Below are positions 17,575 to 26,550 of a DNA stretch of 64,000 nucleotides, piece after piece. The notes beneath the pieces were generated by a model, which saw only the letters and a list, made by a program, of their open reading frames with translations, was not told where the DNA came from and ran no database searches. Positions within the stretch are counted from its first letter, which is position 1. Each line of letters opens with the position of its first letter. The DNA is from Candidatus Sericytochromatia bacterium S15B-MN24 CBMW_12 (GTDB lineage Bacteria > Cyanobacteriota > Sericytochromatia > S15B-MN24 > UBA4093), in assembly GCA_002083825.1 (NCBI GenBank), contig DAZV01000036.1, positions 1 through 64,000 on the forward strand. The letters run 5' to 3'. Position numbers and translations under genes: made by a program.

Positions 17575-17612
17575 GGAGGGGATCCTTTCGAGGGGGGCTT
17601 TGTCGTTCTCGA

Positions 17613-17627
17613 TGAGAGTCATTCTCA
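17613..17627. promoter_or_regulatory. Fur-type operator 1
   Basis: TGAGAGTCATTCTCA matches the 7-1-7 Fur consensus TGATAATNATTATCA at 11 of 14 positions and is a near-perfect palindrome. It lies 39 bases before the porin start. Confidence 0.65.
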
Positions 17628-17650
17628 ACAACAACCAACTTAGCGATTAA

Positions 17651-17665
17651 TGAGAATAATTGTCA
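17651..17665. promoter_or_regulatory. Fur-type operator 2 overlapping a -35-like box
   Basis: TGAGAATAATTGTCA matches the Fur consensus at 12 of 14 positions. On the minus strand it overlaps TTGACA (17661-17666), with TAAGTT 18 bases further as a possible -10, so a bound repressor would block the porin promoter. Confidence 0.72.
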
Positions 17666-17774
17666 ATAACTCTCGGAGTTAAGGATTGTTTCGCATGGCA
17701 GCCGGAAGGCGGCGACGCCAAACGGCGGGCGCGGGAAAGCGGAGCGTCTCTTGCTTGGGCTCGGTCCGGAGGGG

Positions 17775-18299
17775 CTATCGACGCCGGTTGAACAGCCTCG
17801 AGAGCTTCCAGCCGAGGCGGGATTGGCGCGCGACCGTCTTGCGAATCAGGTGATACTCGGAGAGGGCCGAGGATTGCTGGCTGCGAAGCGAGCCGTCCGA
17901 TCCGGGGGTGAAAGCGAGCCGTTGCGCGTTGATCTCGCGCAGCAACTCCATGGCCTCCAAGTGATCCGGATCGATCAGGAGCGTTCGCCTGAGCTGACCG
18001 ACGGCCCAGTCGTACTTGCCCTGAAGCGCGTAGGCGCGAGCGACGAGGACGGTGGCTCCCACGTGAGCGGCGTCGAGCTTCAGGACATGCTGACACAGGG
18101 GCAGCGCCTCGTTCGGGCGGCCAGAGTCGAGGTGGTGGCGCGATAGTCCCAGGAGCGAAGGCTGGTGGCTTTCGTCGAGCTTCAGGGCAGCTTCGAACTC
18201 GGATTGCGCCTCGTCGGGGTGGCCGTCCGTGAGAAAGCCGATGGCCCGTTCATGATGCTCGGCGACCGGGTCGCGCGGCTTGACCTTTCGCCAGAACAT
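17775..18299 (-). CDS. TPR repeat protein
   Basis: A 174-residue cytosolic protein with three to four tetratricopeptide repeats (HHERAIGFLTDGHPDEAQSE, then LSRHHLDSGRPNEALPLCQH, then ARAYALQGKYDWAVGQLRRT) and a basic C-terminal tail (KLSRLFNRRR). AGGAGG stands before the ATG. TPRs mediate protein binding; the partner is unknown. A minus-strand TATACT about 35 bases upstream may be its -10. Confidence 0.85.
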   Translation of the reverse strand: MFWRKVKPRDPVAEHHERAIGFLTDGHPDEAQSEFEAALKLDESHQPSLLGLSRHHLDSGRPNEALPLCQHVLKLDAAHVGATVLVARAYALQGKYDWAVGQLRRTLLIDPDHLEAMELLREINAQRLAFTPGSDGSLRSQQSSALSEYHLIRKTVARQSRLGWKLSRLFNRRR

Positions 18300-18353
18300 G
18301 GCTTTCCCTCCTGTGAATGTCGTGACTCAGTATACCCCGTCCGGCGAATCGGA

Positions 18354-19970
18354 TTACGGGAGAGCGTCGAGCATGGCGGCCTCGGCCAGGGGAACCGGGA
18401 TGGTTCCCACGGCGAGCAGACGGTCATGGAAGTCCATGAGGCTGAAGCGATCGCCCAGGGCTTGCTGAAAGGCTTCCCGAATGGCGAGGATGCCGCGCTT
18501 GCCCATCAGGTAGCTCATGGGATAAGCCGGAGAGTAGGAGTACCAGGTGACTTCGGCCTCGGCATTGATCCGTTCGAGCTTGGCTTCATCGGCAAGGAAG
18601 TCAACCGCCTGTTCGAAGCTCATCCGGCCCGTTTGTAGGCTGGCGTCGACGATCACGCGGCAAGCGCGCCAGAGCACGTCCTTGAGCTGGAAGAGGCGGG
18701 TCACCTCGTCCGGGTAGAAGCCTTGCTCGTACATCATCTCTTCGCAGTAGAGGGCCCAGCCTTCGCAGTAGGCGTTATTGCCGAAGAGGTGGCGAATGGG
18801 GTTATCCTGCTTGTTTGCGAGAACGAGCTGCATGTGGTGACCGGGAAAGCCCTCGTGGAGGGCCGTCACGGGAATGCCGAAGCGATTGTGTCCGCGGAGC
18901 TGCTCGGCCTGGTCTTCCGGGGCGAGCGATTCATCCACGGGGGTGACGTAGAAGAGGCCTTCCTGAGCCCGATCGTAGGTGCCGGGCGACTGGTAGGCTG
19001 CGTAGGGGATGACGCTGCGCATGAATCGCGGAGTCTCGATCACGCGGAGCGTTTCTCCTTCGGGCAGCGTCGCCAGGCCCTTCTCCTTCACGAAGGCGCG
19101 GGCGCGCTCCATTTCCCCGCGATAGGCGTCGAGCAGGCCTTCGGCGGTGGGATGGTCGTCCTTGTGACGCGCGACGAGATCCTGCCAGGTGGCGGCGGGG
19201 TCGATGCGTGCCGCGGTTTCGCCGAGTTGCAGGAGAGTCGATTGGCGTGCGGCTTCACCGATGGCGAGGAGGTCGTCGGCCGAGAGGTCGAAGTGGTGTT
19301 CGTGGCGCAGCTTGAAGTTGTAAAGGAACTCGCCGATCCCGATGGGGCGGTCGGAGCGCGGCAGCAGTTCCGTCTCCAGGAAGACCTGGTAGTCGGCGAT
19401 GGCGCGTTTGGCCTCGGCGACGGCTTCGGCGAGGCCTTCCATTTGGCTTGCTAGAGGCAGGACGACTTCATCGAGGAAATCGCAGCCGTCGCGGGCCACC
19501 TCGATGGCGGATTCGGTCCAGCGGCGGGCGGGTTTCGCGAGGTTGGCCTTGCCGGCCTCCAGGCAAGCAGGCGCTTCCTTCAGGCGGGCGAGGACGTTGG
19601 ATAGCCGATCCGGCAAGGGAGCGAAGTCTCGGCTCAAGAGCACGTGGACGCCGTCGAGGACGGTTTCGAGGTAGGTCTGGGGCAGGAGGCGGTGCCAGCC
19701 GATTTCCTCGTGCTCGAGGGTGAGCACTTTCAGCATGCCGTGAAGGATGGCCTCGTCGATGCGCAACGCGTCGGGGATGTCGGCGGGGTTGAACTCGGCG
19801 AGACGGGCCTCGAAATCCTTGAGACCGTCGTAGAAACGCTCGTTGGCTGTCTCGCTCTGATCGCCGAGGAGGTGATCGAAGCGATGGTCGCCCATGTAGG
19901 AGGCAAGTACGGGGTGGAAGGAGAGGTAGAAGTCCTTGAACTCGTGGGTGAAGGCGTTGAATGCTTGCAT
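18354..19970 (-). CDS. DUF885 family zinc metallopeptidase-like protein
   Basis: A 538-residue protein of the DUF885 family, whose members are predicted carboxypeptidase-like zinc enzymes. The metal-binding motif is TALHEGFPGHHMQL (HExxGHH type), with a downstream glutamate in YCEGWALYCEEMMYEQGF. There is no signal peptide, so it should be cytosolic. AAGGATCCC precedes the ATG. It is directly downstream of sdaAA with a 7-base gap and may form an operon with serine deamination, which would suit use of peptide-derived amino acids. Confidence 0.9.
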   Translation of the reverse strand: MQAFNAFTHEFKDFYLSFHPVLASYMGDHRFDHLLGDQSETANERFYDGLKDFEARLAEFNPADIPDALRIDEAILHGMLKVLTLEHEEIGWHRLLPQTYLETVLDGVHVLLSRDFAPLPDRLSNVLARLKEAPACLEAGKANLAKPARRWTESAIEVARDGCDFLDEVVLPLASQMEGLAEAVAEAKRAIADYQVFLETELLPRSDRPIGIGEFLYNFKLRHEHHFDLSADDLLAIGEAARQSTLLQLGETAARIDPAATWQDLVARHKDDHPTAEGLLDAYRGEMERARAFVKEKGLATLPEGETLRVIETPRFMRSVIPYAAYQSPGTYDRAQEGLFYVTPVDESLAPEDQAEQLRGHNRFGIPVTALHEGFPGHHMQLVLANKQDNPIRHLFGNNAYCEGWALYCEEMMYEQGFYPDEVTRLFQLKDVLWRACRVIVDASLQTGRMSFEQAVDFLADEAKLERINAEAEVTWYSYSPAYPMSYLMGKRGILAIREAFQQALGDRFSLMDFHDRLLAVGTIPVPLAEAAMLDALP

Positions 19971-19977
19971 GGGATCC

Positions 19978-20865
19978 TTATGGCGCTCCGAGGGTACGGG
20001 GCTTGGTTTCCATGACCTTGCGGCCGGTCGGGGTGATGGCGAGTCCGCCGCAGGAGGTTTCCTTGTAGGCGGTCGGCATGGCTTCGCCGATTTCCTTCAT
20101 GGCGGCGATGACCTCGTCGGGCGGGATGTAACTTTCGATGCCGGCCAGGGCCAATTCGGCGGCGGTGATGGCCATGATGGTGTAGAGCGAGTTTCGCTTG
20201 ACGCAAGGCACCTCGACATAGCCGCCGACGGGATCGCAGACCAGTCCCAGGCTGTTCTTCACGGCGAGGGCCATGGCATGGACCACCTGATGGGGACTGC
20301 CGCCTGCGAGCTCGCAGATGGCGCCTGCCGCCATGCCGGTGGAAACGCCGACCTCGGCCATGCAGCCGCCTTTGGCGCCTGAGATGGTCGAGTTGTTGGC
20401 CATGACCATGCCGAGTCCGGCCGAGGCGAACATGGCGATGACGATTTCTTCGGGCGTGCTCCCGAGCTTCTGAGAAGCTCCCCATAGACTGGAGGGCAGG
20501 ATGCCCGAGGATCCCGCGGTGGGAGCGGCCACGATCCGGCCCATGGCTGCCGAGCACTCGTTGACCGACATGGCGCGGGCGGCGGTCTGAGCGAGGATGG
20601 GATCGAGCAGCCTGGGAGTGTAGGCGCCCATGCGGTGGCCATTGCCGCTCACGAGGTTGCCGAGGCCCGTGATGGGGCTCCTCAGGCCCGCTTCCATCGC
20701 TTCCTGCATGATGGTCCAGCGGGCCAGCATGGCGTTCAGGATGACGTCGCGGGTGAACCCCGATTCTTGGATCTCGTAGGCAAGCGTGATTTCGCCGATG
20801 CCGCAGCCCGCCTCCTCGGCCAGCGCGAGGAGGTCGGCGATGGATTGAAATTGGATATCCGACAT
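19978..20865 (-). CDS. sdaAA: L-serine dehydratase, alpha subunit
   Basis: A 295-residue subunit of the two-part iron-sulfur serine deaminase that turns L-serine to pyruvate and ammonia. Conserved cysteines for the 4Fe-4S cluster lie in CDPVGGYVEVPCVKRN and TSCGGLAI; GGCMAEVGVSTGMAAGA is also typical. It follows sdaAB by 10 bases on the same strand. Confidence 0.95.
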   Translation of the reverse strand: MSDIQFQSIADLLALAEEAGCGIGEITLAYEIQESGFTRDVILNAMLARWTIMQEAMEAGLRSPITGLGNLVSGNGHRMGAYTPRLLDPILAQTAARAMSVNECSAAMGRIVAAPTAGSSGILPSSLWGASQKLGSTPEEIVIAMFASAGLGMVMANNSTISGAKGGCMAEVGVSTGMAAGAICELAGGSPHQVVHAMALAVKNSLGLVCDPVGGYVEVPCVKRNSLYTIMAITAAELALAGIESYIPPDEVIAAMKEIGEAMPTAYKETSCGGLAITPTGRKVMETKPRTLGAP

Positions 20866-20875
20866 GGAGGTCCCC

Positions 20876-21553
20876 TTACGTCAGTTTGGGCAGGTAACGG
20901 GTGAGCAGGATGCCGTCGACGGCGGCGATCGCCGAGATGGCCTCGGCGGGAACCTCGTGATCGCCCTCGATGGTCATGAAGGCCTCGCGGCCCCGCTGCT
21001 TGCGCGCCACGTTCATGAAGGCCACGTTGACGCCTTGCTCCGCGAGGATGCCCGTGACCTTCCCGATCACGCCGGGTTTGTCCTCGTGGACCGTGATGAC
21101 GGTGGGGTACTCCCCGGAGAGGCGAACCTGGTAACCGTCCACTTGCGTGATGGCCACGTTTCCGCCCCCCATGGAGGTGCCGATCACGTCGATCTTGCGG
21201 CCGTCCTCCGCTTCGAGGATCAGCTTGGCCGAGCAAGGATGGACCTTGGGACCCAGATTGACCTCGCCGATCTCGAAGGACATGCCTTCCCGGGCGGCGA
21301 CCTCGAAGGCCTCCTTCACGCGGGAATCGAAGGTTTCCATGCCGAGAAGTCCGGCCACGATCCCCTTGTCCGTTCCGTGTCCGGGGCCCGTCTCAAGGAA
21401 GGAACCGTGGAGAAGGATGGTCGCGTGGCGGGGCCTGCCTCCGAGAATCGTCCGGGCGAACCGGCCGATGCGGACGGCGCCTGCCGTGTGAGACGAGCTC
21501 GGACCGACCATGATGGGCCCTATGATATCGAAAACGCTCTTGTATGTGCTCAT
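20876..21553 (-). CDS. sdaAB: L-serine dehydratase, beta subunit
   Basis: A 225-residue subunit with the motif GPSSSHTAGAVRIG near the start and a C-terminal ACT domain (about 150-225), which senses serine or another amino acid. I choose the ATG at 21553 (MSTYKSVFDI), preceded by GAGGAA; a longer frame adds eight unconserved residues. It forms an operon with sdaAA and perhaps the DUF885 gene. Confidence 0.95.
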   Translation of the reverse strand: MSTYKSVFDIIGPIMVGPSSSHTAGAVRIGRFARTILGGRPRHATILLHGSFLETGPGHGTDKGIVAGLLGMETFDSRVKEAFEVAAREGMSFEIGEVNLGPKVHPCSAKLILEAEDGRKIDVIGTSMGGGNVAITQVDGYQVRLSGEYPTVITVHEDKPGVIGKVTGILAEQGVNVAFMNVARKQRGREAFMTIEGDHEVPAEAISAIAAVDGILLTRYLPKLT

Positions 21554-21759
21554 GCCGATTGACTTCCTCGTCAGCAAAGACCGGATGCCCGCAAGGACAC
21601 CCGCGCCGTCGTTTCATTTTACCATCTTCGCCGTAAAACCCCGCCTTTCAAGGCTTGTCATTACCCAAGTTTTCTGATTTCCGGCATACGGTCGTTTGAA
21701 ACGATGCGGTAAAATCCCGGTCTTGTCAGGGCGAGTCTTGCCAAGTGGAGGGATAGAGG

Positions 21760-22523
21760 ATGTCCTTTTCAGATAATGAGAGAACCTGGAGCGAGGAGAA
21801 CTTTTCTGGCGACATTCTGGGCGATGAGCGCCGTGTTCAACGCGTGATAACGTATGCTCAGGCCATGGCGGCTCACCCGGGCAAGAGCATTCCGCAGTTA
21901 TTCGATCGCCCCTACGACGTCAAGGCGGTCTACAACTTGCTCAACAACCCTGATGTCACCCCTGACGGCCTTCAGTCCGGGCATCGTGATCTGGTCTTGG
22001 AGGCTTTGTATCAGCCAGGGACCTACTCGCTGATCGAAGATGGGAGTGACCTTTCCTGGGCTGGTAATCAACCCATCGAGGGCCTGGGGCCCATTGGAAC
22101 TGGGGCCAAAGGGCTCCAGGGTTTTTCACTTCACACCGTCATAGCCGTGCGATGGCCCAACGGTGCCATTGGAACTGACACGAGCCGGAGGCCGCCGCTT
22201 AAACACATCGGCCTGGCGGATCAGCAGTTCTACGTCAGACAAGCCAAGGGCATGGAGGATAAGGCTTCTCGAAAACGCAGATTTAGCGATCAGCCGTTGG
22301 AATCGCCCCTCTGGGAGCAAGCCAGCAGCCGCATAGGAAGAGCTCCTTTGCGGACATCTACGAGTTCTTGATGAGTTGCCAGCAATTGAATCATGACTTT
22401 GTGGTGCGTGCCTGCAAGGACCGAGTACTGCTCAATTCGGTGGGAAAAGCTGATGGACAGGAGCTGCCTATTGGCGGCTTTTCATTGGAATTGCGTTCCC
22501 GACCTGGTAACGCGCCTGACTGA
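21760..22523 (+). pseudogene. Broken Tn5-like (IS4 family) transposase, 5' half
   Basis: The first frame (to about 22310) resembles the N-terminal domain of Tn5-type transposases: GDERRVQRVITYAQAMAAHP, AVYNLLNNPDVTPDGL and YSLIEDGSDLSW, where the last carries the first DDE aspartate region. The frame then shifts, and homology resumes in another frame as FADIYEFLMSCQQLNHDFVV, matching the Tn5 block around its second catalytic aspartate, ending at TGA 22521-22523. The C-terminal half with the catalytic glutamate is missing. The gene cannot make an active enzyme. An IS605-type tnpB follows immediately. Confidence 0.85.
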
Positions 22524-23710
22524 TTTCGTTTGGAGTAGAATACGGACATGAGAAAGAGCTTCCGTTACCGAATCTACCCCACCCCCAAGCAAGAAGCCAC
22601 TTTGGATGAGCAGCTTCGGCTCTGCCGCTGGCTCTACAACGCCGGTCTGGAACAGCGGATCTGGGCCTGGAAGAAGCGGAAGCTCAGCATCTCCAAATAC
22701 GACCAAATGCGCGAGCTCTCAGAATCGAAGCTGGAGCACCCGGAGTTCAAGCTCGTGAATTCCCAGGTACTTCAGGGCGTGCTCCAGAGGCTGGATCAGG
22801 CCTACCAGCGTTTCTTCTCCGGAGCCGGATTCCCGAGGTTCAAGAGCCGGGATCGCTTCAAGTCCATGACCTTCACCCAGACCGGGTACAAGCTCGGTGA
22901 GCGCAAGCTCAAGCTCGCCAACGTGGGTGAGGTCCGAATCAAACTTTCTCGCCCCACCGAAGGCGAGATCAAGACCTTGACCATAACCCGGGATAGTTCC
23001 GGTCACTGGTATGCCTCCTTCAGTTGCGACTTGGGATCGAGTCAGGCGCCCAGGCGCCAGGTCGAAGTCGAAGCCGGGATCGACCTCGGGCTTGAGAAGT
23101 TCCTGACCTGCTCGGACGGATCCATGGTTCCCAATCCAAGGCACTTCAGGGAGTCCGAAGCCAAGCTCACCTCCAGGCACCGGAAGCTGGCGTCGAAGCC
23201 CAAACAGAAGCGAACTCGGAATCGAGAGAAGGCCAAGCTGCTCGTGGCCAAGGCCTACGAGAAGGTCCGGAACCAGCGACGGGACTTCCACTTCAAGCTC
23301 GCGAACTACCTAATCCGAACCTATGACCGGATCGCTCATGAGGACCTGAACATCCGGGGCATGAGCGCTTCGGCTTCGGGAACCGTAGAAGCCCCGGGTT
23401 CGAACGTGGCTCAGAAGGCGGGGGTGAACAAGTCCATTCTCGACGCCGGGTGGCGTCAATTCCTGGAAATCCTGAGATTCAAGGCTGAGAGCGCCGGAGT
23501 CGAGGTGATCGGAGTCGACCCCCGAAACACGAGCCAGGTTTGCTCGAGTTGTGGCTCCCTCACCCGAAAAGGATTGAACGAGCGTGTGCATGCCTGCGAT
23601 TGCGGTCTCCGAATCGATCGAGACTGGAACGCGGCCCTGAACATTCTCAGGCTCGGGCAGAGCCTTAGCGCAAGCTAGAATCCCCGCCTTCATGGGTGGG
23701 GAGTGTCAAC
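22524..23710 (+). mobile_element. IS200/IS605-group element with tnpB only
   Basis: The element comprises tnpB and a right end at 23679-23710 with the hairpin TCCCCGCC..GGGTGGGGAGTGTCAA typical of IS1341/IS605-type right ends. No tnpA is present, so it needs a transposase supplied from elsewhere. The left end lies between the Tn5-like remnant and tnpB and is not exactly placed. In related elements the omegaRNA scaffold spans the end of tnpB and the right end, so the guide here would begin at about 23711. Confidence 0.7.
22548..23678 (+). CDS. tnpB: TnpB RNA-guided endonuclease (IS605/IS1341 type)
   Basis: A 376-residue protein of the family ancestral to Cas12. The N-terminal helix-turn-helix/wedge starts RKSFRYRIYPTPKQEA. 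The split RuvC nuclease is intact: Asp in AGIDLGLEKFLTCSDG, Glu in RIAHEDLNIRGM and Asp in RIDRDWNAALNI. The zinc ribbon has CSSCG and CDCG. All catalytic residues are present, so it is probably functional. There is no Shine-Dalgarno sequence; a TAGAAT hexamer lies 6 bases before the ATG, suggesting a leaderless message. Confidence 0.95.
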   Translation: MRKSFRYRIYPTPKQEATLDEQLRLCRWLYNAGLEQRIWAWKKRKLSISKYDQMRELSESKLEHPEFKLVNSQVLQGVLQRLDQAYQRFFSGAGFPRFKSRDRFKSMTFTQTGYKLGERKLKLANVGEVRIKLSRPTEGEIKTLTITRDSSGHWYASFSCDLGSSQAPRRQVEVEAGIDLGLEKFLTCSDGSMVPNPRHFRESEAKLTSRHRKLASKPKQKRTRNREKAKLLVAKAYEKVRNQRRDFHFKLANYLIRTYDRIAHEDLNIRGMSASASGTVEAPGSNVAQKAGVNKSILDAGWRQFLEILRFKAESAGVEVIGVDPRNTSQVCSSCGSLTRKGLNERVHACDCGLRIDRDWNAALNILRLGQSLSAS

Positions 23711-23738
23711 AGGTTATGCGATTCGGTGAGGTCGCGGC

Positions 23739-25046
23739 TCAATCGCCGGCAGTCAGGACCTGGACCATGGGCGATTCCGGCTCGTTGCCCCATGTGAACG
23801 CCGTCAATCCAACCTCGGGCTGGTAGACTTCGGTCCAGGCGACCGGTTTGCCCTTCAGTTCGCCCGTCACCGTGATCTGCCATGAATCCCGCTCGTCCTC
23901 TTCGCCAGGAAGGCGCGACACCTGGGCCTTGAGCCCGGCTGCAGGCACCCACTCGGCACCCTCGATGAAAGGCAAGGGGTAGGTCAATTCAGGCCGGAAA
24001 GGAAATGAAAGCTTGATCTGATTCGCCTGCCGCTTGATCAGGAAGCGAGACTGGCTGGTCTTTCCGTCTAGCGTCAGGGTCATGCGCCCGTAAGCCAGCA
24101 CACCGTTTGACTTCTCGACGACGCGTGTCAGGCTCCTGGCGATCTTGCCCAGGGGCTTGCCGTCGGAGTCAGACATCGTAAAGGTCTGGCTTTCCCCCAC
24201 CTTGAGCGGGAAAAGCTCGGAACCGATCGAAAAGACCGCGGCGGAAGCCGTCGCATCCACGGAAGCCGTGGCCTCGGGAAGCGCCGAAGCCGTCGCGCTC
24301 GGAGTCGCCAGCAGTTCGGGAATTCGGGCCGAGAAGACCTGGCGGAAGGAGGCTGCGACCTTGGAATGGCGGTTCGCCAGTTCGCCGGCGACCCGGCGAA
24401 CGTCCTCGGTATCCGTGAGATCAGGAAGGGCCGCGGTCCGATACCCCTCGCCGCCGGCCTTGAGAACCTGAGCGACCTCGCGCGTCGCGCCGAGGACATG
24501 CATCGGATCGAGGTAACGAATTTGCTCGGCGGTGTAGCGCTCCTGTAGATGAGCCGCCACCAACGTACTCGCCAGCGAAAGCGTCAAGGGCTCGTTGAAC
24601 TCCTTCATCGAGGGGAGCGAAACCGTGTTGGGGCCTCCCGACGTCTCTCGCTCGCGACTGAAGGGCAAGCCCATCATGCCTTCGAGCACCATGGTTCCCG
24701 CCGAGGTCCGAACTTCCGCGCGAATGAGCTGGATGCCGTTGACCGGGATGGTCAAAGGCGCGATGCCTTCCGCGTCCGTCTCGGCGCTGTTGGAAGGATC
24801 CAAGGCGAGGTAGACCTTCGCGCCATCGGCGGGCACGTCGGGGGAATCGCCCGAACGACGACCGGGAACGAGCTCGGCCGGCAGCAGAACCCGAATAGGC
24901 ACGCGCGCCAGCGAATACGACTCCATGCCTAGCCCCGGAATCGTCGACTCGCCGTTCAACCCCATGAAGCCAGGGGCCTGACAGGCCACCAGCATGCCGG
25001 CCAACAGGCCGGTAGCAACCAGGGTTCTCATGGAACGCACGGACAT
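23739..25046 (-). CDS. Large predicted lipoprotein, unknown function
   Basis: A 435-residue secreted protein. AGGAG lies before ATG 25046; the signal peptide ends in lipobox GMLVAC. Residues about 50-140 look like a carboxypeptidase-regulatory or Ig-like beta domain (GAKVYLALDPSNSAETDAEG). An Ala/Ser/Thr-rich linker at about 245-265 joins a C-terminal beta-rich domain ending near MVQVLTAGD. I cannot name a family. The TnpB element ends 29 bases beyond its stop. Confidence 0.75.
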   Translation of the reverse strand: MSVRSMRTLVATGLLAGMLVACQAPGFMGLNGESTIPGLGMESYSLARVPIRVLLPAELVPGRRSGDSPDVPADGAKVYLALDPSNSAETDAEGIAPLTIPVNGIQLIRAEVRTSAGTMVLEGMMGLPFSRERETSGGPNTVSLPSMKEFNEPLTLSLASTLVAAHLQERYTAEQIRYLDPMHVLGATREVAQVLKAGGEGYRTAALPDLTDTEDVRRVAGELANRHSKVAASFRQVFSARIPELLATPSATASALPEATASVDATASAAVFSIGSELFPLKVGESQTFTMSDSDGKPLGKIARSLTRVVEKSNGVLAYGRMTLTLDGKTSQSRFLIKRQANQIKLSFPFRPELTYPLPFIEGAEWVPAAGLKAQVSRLPGEEDERDSWQITVTGELKGKPVAWTEVYQPEVGLTAFTWGNEPESPMVQVLTAGD

Positions 25047-25184
25047 AGGGACTCCTAACTAGCAAGCAATCTGTGATCATTCTAACGGATGTCGCGTCGA
25101 AGCTCAATTCTTTTATACCCCGCGGAGGCCGAATATGCCGAGCGGCGCCCCCCTCTGGGAAGCGCCGCTCGACTGATTCGCGTG

Positions 25185-26417
25185 CTATCGCTTGGCGATA
25201 AGCGCCCTCAGGGGCATTCCGTTGAACGCCATGAGGCGCTGAAGCGCGGATTGCTGGCCGATTTCCGCCTTGTCCTTGATCAGTACGTAGGCGTCGACCA
25301 TCGAGCCGACCGACTTCTTGCCGTTGCTCTTGGCAAGTGCCCCCCAGATCTGGTCGAAGCCGAGCGTCACCTGATCATCCTGCTCGTTGTGGCTATCATA
25401 GAGGTCCCAGAGCGTCGCCGTGGTCCACCACTCGTTGGTGGGGCCCCCGCAGACGTCGCCCGGCATGTTCTCGAAGCGAAGCGGGGCCCGGCGCGGCACC
25501 ATGTACTCGAACTTCGCATCCGCATCGTCGCGCTCCAGTGAAACGGCCGCGCTGAAGAACGAGGCGAAGCCCTCGGACCACGCAAGATTGCTGGTGTAAC
25601 ACTCGTCGATCTTGTGCTGACCCCCGCCCATCTGGCCGTTGATCCCCTGATCATGTAGCGCATGGCCAATTTCATGGCCGTTGACATCCCACCACTCGGC
25701 GTTACTGAGGTTCACGGTCCCCCGGGTATAGTAGTTCCCGTTTGCCGGCCAAACCGTGTCCAACTGCCGATTCCACCAGTCGAGGGCGATGCCTTCCCTC
25801 TCGAAGAGCGAAAGGGCGCGGTTGTAGATCTCGTGAATGTACGCCGCCTGCGCATTCGCGCTTCCCGCCTCCAGCTGGGTCGACCCAGCATCGAGGTTTC
25901 CGGCGAGGGATTCGAGCTTGGGTCCTTGCCAGCTGTAGCGCGAGAGCTTCCAGTAGCGGTTGCTCAGCTCGAAGCGAAGCTCGGCGCTCCCGCCGGCAGG
26001 CGCCGTAAGCTCGTAACGACCGTCCTTGCCAACGAGCGCCGAGGTGATCTCACGGCCGCCGGAAAACAGCTTGACCGTGGCATTCGCCCCCGGAATCGCT
26101 CCGCCGGCGAGCGAGGGAACCAGAAAAATCCCCGAAACCTTGGCCGGACCCGACCGGGTTCCGGGACGCGCGGTGACCTTGCCGGACCGGGTGGCGAAGC
26201 GCAACGAATCGCCGGATCGAGCGACCGCCTCCGCCTCCAGCCGCTGCGCGGTGGCCGTGAACGTCCCGATCCCACCCGCAAGATCGGTGTCGTCAGTCGT
26301 TACCTTGGAGAATGCGCTCACGCGGGTCGAAGGGGACTCGACCCGCGGGGCGGTCCCGCTCAGGCCGCAGCCAGCCAGCAAGCCGATTACCGTGATCAGG
26401 GCGATGGGATGGCGCAT
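25185..26417 (-). CDS. Lipoprotein with HExxH metalloprotease-like domain
   Basis: A 410-residue exported protein; AAGGGAGCCTC precedes the ATG and the signal peptide ends in GLLAGC. Residues about 95-160 form an Ig-like or carboxypeptidase-regulatory domain (GANATVKLFSGGREI). The second half has the zinc motif NGHEIGHALHDQ and, 40 residues on, WSEGFASFFSAAV, whose glutamate is a plausible third ligand, as in gluzincin-type proteases. Other features are DWWNRQLDTVWPANG and WTTATLWDLYDSHNE. A secreted zinc protease is likely; the exact family is uncertain. A GC-rich hairpin follows at 25139-25171. Confidence 0.78.
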   Translation of the reverse strand: MRHPIALITVIGLLAGCGLSGTAPRVESPSTRVSAFSKVTTDDTDLAGGIGTFTATAQRLEAEAVARSGDSLRFATRSGKVTARPGTRSGPAKVSGIFLVPSLAGGAIPGANATVKLFSGGREITSALVGKDGRYELTAPAGGSAELRFELSNRYWKLSRYSWQGPKLESLAGNLDAGSTQLEAGSANAQAAYIHEIYNRALSLFEREGIALDWWNRQLDTVWPANGNYYTRGTVNLSNAEWWDVNGHEIGHALHDQGINGQMGGGQHKIDECYTSNLAWSEGFASFFSAAVSLERDDADAKFEYMVPRRAPLRFENMPGDVCGGPTNEWWTTATLWDLYDSHNEQDDQVTLGFDQIWGALAKSNGKKSVGSMVDAYVLIKDKAEIGQQSALQRLMAFNGMPLRALIAKR

Positions 26418-26550
26418 GAGGCTCCCTTTCTGCGATCGTGAGCGAGAAACATTAAGGTTATTTTAAGAAATTGCTAATCAAAAGTAAAGACCCTTCCTCG
26501 CTTCTTGGCGTCACCTTGCCGAAGAACCGCCAGCACCGTACGATAGCTGG

